Of a stretch of 64,000 nt of DNA, positions 61,334 to 64,000 are shown piece by piece (position 1 is the first letter of the stretch; each line of letters starts with the position of its first letter). The DNA lies in assembly GCA_018873245.2 (NCBI GenBank), contig JAEMBT020000007.1:4771129-4835128 (forward strand), written 5' to 3'. The DNA comes from Archegozetes longisetosus. Taxonomy: Eukaryota > Arthropoda > Arachnida > Sarcoptiformes > Trhypochthoniidae. A program made the translations under genes and the position numbers. The notes under the pieces are model-generated. The model saw nothing but the letters and a program-made list of their open reading frames with translations, had not been told where the DNA came from and searched no databases.

Positions 61334-63871
61334 ATGAAAGATTCAACAAAATTTGGTTGTTTAGCAACAATTAACCTATTGATCGTCTTAGTCGATGCTG
61401 CCATTCCTGGCGTCAAAGATATCGCAGAGAAGTACTGTAATGATGTGCCCGTTTTATCAATCGATGCCATTGTGAAGGCACCAAATGGACCCATTTATGC
61501 ATTTTTCGAAAATCTCTTCGTAAAAATCGACTCAATAACAACAAATGGTTTGCCGGTAGTAAGTGATGAATCGCCAAGTATGATTAAAAAGTTTTGGGGA
61601 AAAATGCCCAACTATTTGGACACAGGATTTAGTTATGACAATAAAGTCTACTTTTTTAAGGTATATCTGAATTGATAGAGATTTTTTGTTTCGCAAATTT
61701 TAAAAATTTTGTTAAAGGATCGTACGCTTTGGAAACATGACTCGACAAACAGAGTCGGGGCACGAGTTAATCAAATAGATCCCGAAGAGGAGTTCGTATT
61801 TTTCAAAGATAAAAAATTCATATATGAGAATATACTATCGGTTACAACAAAACCTAATCCTAAAGACAGTTACAATGACTCGCAATCAATTTTTGTTATC
61901 AGTTCTATCGGTAATTATTGAACAAGAAATCGGTTCATATGAAAATCGAATATAATGTTTTAATTGAAGGAATGTATGGAAATGATCGCTTTATAAAGAT
62001 ATTAACATTTGAAGGCAATACTACTAAAGAAGTAGCAGAACCAAGTGAAATACTTATTGATAGATCAACATTAGATTTGCTATACGTTGAATCTTTAGTC
62101 ACCGATCAATGGAAGTACGAGAACCAAATTGTTTTCAAGTCACTCTGGTTCTTGAATAAAATATATCTAAATCTTATTCACCATCAACATAGTTCGTCAT
62201 TCAATGTGAGAAATTTAAAACTGTTCTGGTTCACTGCCTGCATAACTTCTTATGATTGCAGGTGCAAGAATTTAGTACTAGTGTTAGGCTTCGTACGATT
62301 GGATACAATCAGGTTTGGTTGGGATGTCCACAACCGATGTGTCTCGACTCCACTATTGACACGATTGTTATGTTGAATGATAATAATGGCTCCACTACAT
62401 TCATAGCATTCAGAGGAAGGTTCTTTTGGAATATTACAGAATATAATCCTCCCTTCACATCAAACGCAAAACTGATTTCTGACCATTGGAATGGTTTGCC
62501 TTCTTATTTGGATGCTTCTTATTACGACACAGATACAAATGAAATATACTTTTTTAAGGTCTTTATTTCGTTTTATTTAGACTAAATCAACTAAAAAAAT
62601 TTCATTTAGGATGAGTTGGTGTACTCAAAAATTAGCAATAAGTGGGTTCCAAAGCCGATTAATACTGTATTTGCTGGCATTCCAACACCTATTGATGCCG
62701 CTTTCGTTGTCGATAGAAGAGAGAGATTGTTCTTCTTTAAAGGTTATTCTTTCATATTGACAGTTTGAGTCTTAATATTAATGTCAATTGTTATAAGCAG
62801 GTGATAAATACTACATATTTGAGACTCAAGCCAATGAAGTCAGTATTACCGGCAAAATATCTGAGTTTCCGGGATTACCCAATCATATTGACTCAGCCAT
62901 TGTCTTGAACGATAAGGTTCTTGTTTTCAAAAATTGGTATTACTATCAAATTGATATCCAAAATTTCAAAGGTGTAAGTTTTCTATTATTTCTGTTAGTC
63001 ATGAAAACTTGATTCTTGAAAATATCGATTCAATTTATAGGCATTAGCGAGAAATTCACCGCTTATGACTCCAGAACCAGCACAATCGTTTCAGACTCTG
63101 TTCCATTGTCCGCACAGTATATACTTAAATACTGAGTTCGAAACGATTGATGAATATCTCAAACATTATGAAAATTATACAAAACCAATACCTGCTAACA
63201 GTGACAGTCGAATACCTGACAGAAGTAACGATGACACTCGAACTAATGTTACAAAATCAGTTACCAACTCTATAGCAGAAGCCTCAATACAATCAATTAT
63301 TTCGATACCGCCAGAAACAAGTACTACAACGTCTGATGGTGCCAAAGAAATTGAAGTTAGTAGTGATAATGGTTCACAAAGTTGGATCATTTATATTATA
63401 CTTACCGCAATTATGGCGTCTATTGTTTTCCTTATTATTGTATTGACAATGTTTGGCAACAATAAGAAAATTGATAAAAGAAATGACGAGCAGAAGAAAA
63501 CGAGTGATAAGAAATCAGATGCAGAGATGTATCGAAAAGTGAATAAACCAAAGAAGGATCAGAAAGAAATGAGTGAATCAGTTCGATCAATTTCGTTGTC
63601 TAAGAGTACAAATAAAAAACCATCGATAGATACAAATGAAGTTTTTAGTATCACTTTCGATCACGACGACGAACATAACAATAATAATGACATGAAAATC
63701 AATAGCAATGCAAGTGAAGAAGTGAATCGACAACTAGTTGAAAGAGTTGCTACTGAACCGTTTCTGATGACAAAACATCCATCATTAAAACCTGAAGAAA
63801 AACCAGTTCATAACAATCTTTTTACTCGGATATTAAAGCCTAAACCAGAATCTTTGACTGACTCGGTTTAA
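61334..63871 (+). CDS. hemopexin-repeat single-pass membrane protein
   Basis: Not matched to a named gene. Exons 61334-61660, 61718-61910, 61970-62205, 62262-62558, 62610-62742, 62801-62973 and 63041-63871 join in phase to give about 729 residues. A signal peptide (FGCLATINLLIVLVDAA) is followed by hemopexin-type blades: IDAIVKAPNGPIYAFFENLF, MPNYLDTGFSYDNKVYFFKD, LPSYLDASYYDTDTNEIYFF, IPTPIDAAFVVDRRERLFFF and LPNHIDSAIVLNDKVLVFK. A Ser/Thr-rich stalk leads to one membrane helix near residues 567-592 (WIIYIILTAIMASIVFLIIV). A Lys/Ser-rich cytoplasmic tail of about 135 residues ends LKPKPESLTDSV. No metalloprotease domain is present, so it is not an MMP. Introns repeatedly fall at or next to the FFK/D turn of a blade. 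The third-exon end (donor AAT|GTGAGA) is the least certain boundary. Confidence 0.82.
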
Positions 63872-64000
63872 ATCAATTTAAGATATTTTCGATCATAAGT
63901 GCACATTTTCTTTTGTGTTAAGTTATGAATGTTTAGTGCCTTTAAAGCAAACCTAATCCTTTTATAAATCTTTATTTGATTCTGTTAATGAGTAGCTATC
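63872..64000. other. 3' flank of hemopexin-repeat gene
   Basis: The last 129 bases are AT-rich and non-coding, presumably 3' UTR. Confidence 0.5.

Noticed and set aside
1-64000. CRISPR arrays, operons, rRNA and phage-like systems
   Set aside because: No direct-repeat/spacer pattern, ribosomal RNA motif or prokaryotic gene was seen; all genes are spliced or typical animal genes.

Overview
The window is an AT-rich animal nuclear sequence with spliced protein-coding genes. Most introns are about 55-90 bases with GT-AG ends. Gene-poor stretches are long and full of microsatellites, and there are several small DNA-transposon relics. An interstitial CCTAA tract of the arthropod telomere type, compact introns and the protein similarities suggest a mite or other small arachnid. 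That placement is inference; no marker in the sequence fixes the species. All exon models were built by hand from reading frame, splice signals, intron phase and remembered family signatures, so boundaries are proposals unless stated otherwise.

Bases 1-25 kb are gene-poor. They hold two homeobox genes: a DBX-type gene on the plus strand (4.2-11.8 kb, its 5' exon not found) and a divergent paired-like homeobox gene on the minus strand (19.7-21.5 kb). Around them are microsatellites, short tandem repeats and pogo-like terminal-repeat relics.

Bases 25-47 kb are gene-rich and mostly minus strand. In order they carry TMEM41B (6 exons), a complete phospholipase C gamma (18 exons, about 1284 residues), presenilin (3 exons), a decayed tandem copy of presenilin, an AGTRAP-like membrane protein on the plus strand, and a ZnT1/10-type cation-diffusion transporter whose usual metal ligands are partly replaced. 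A 200-bp terminal-repeat element occurs four times here, twice inside introns. One PLC-gamma intron and one ZnT intron consist almost entirely of inverted repeat.

Bases 49-64 kb are densest. A textbook hAT-type miniature element (20-bp terminal repeats, 8-bp target duplication) precedes mago nashi, EMC6, IBA57, SDHAF2, SDHC, mitochondrial ribosomal protein mL55, a short SPATA6-like gene, a probable CENP-C/Mif2-type cupin gene with an apparent frameshift, a BPHL-type hydrolase and a hemopexin-repeat single-pass membrane protein. Four neighbours in about 4 kb serve mitochondria: IBA57 (iron-sulfur assembly), SDHAF2 and SDHC (complex II) and mL55 (translation). Several pairs are divergent and closely spaced, which suggests shared promoters. 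I found no rRNA, convincing tRNA, CRISPR array or prokaryotic system.
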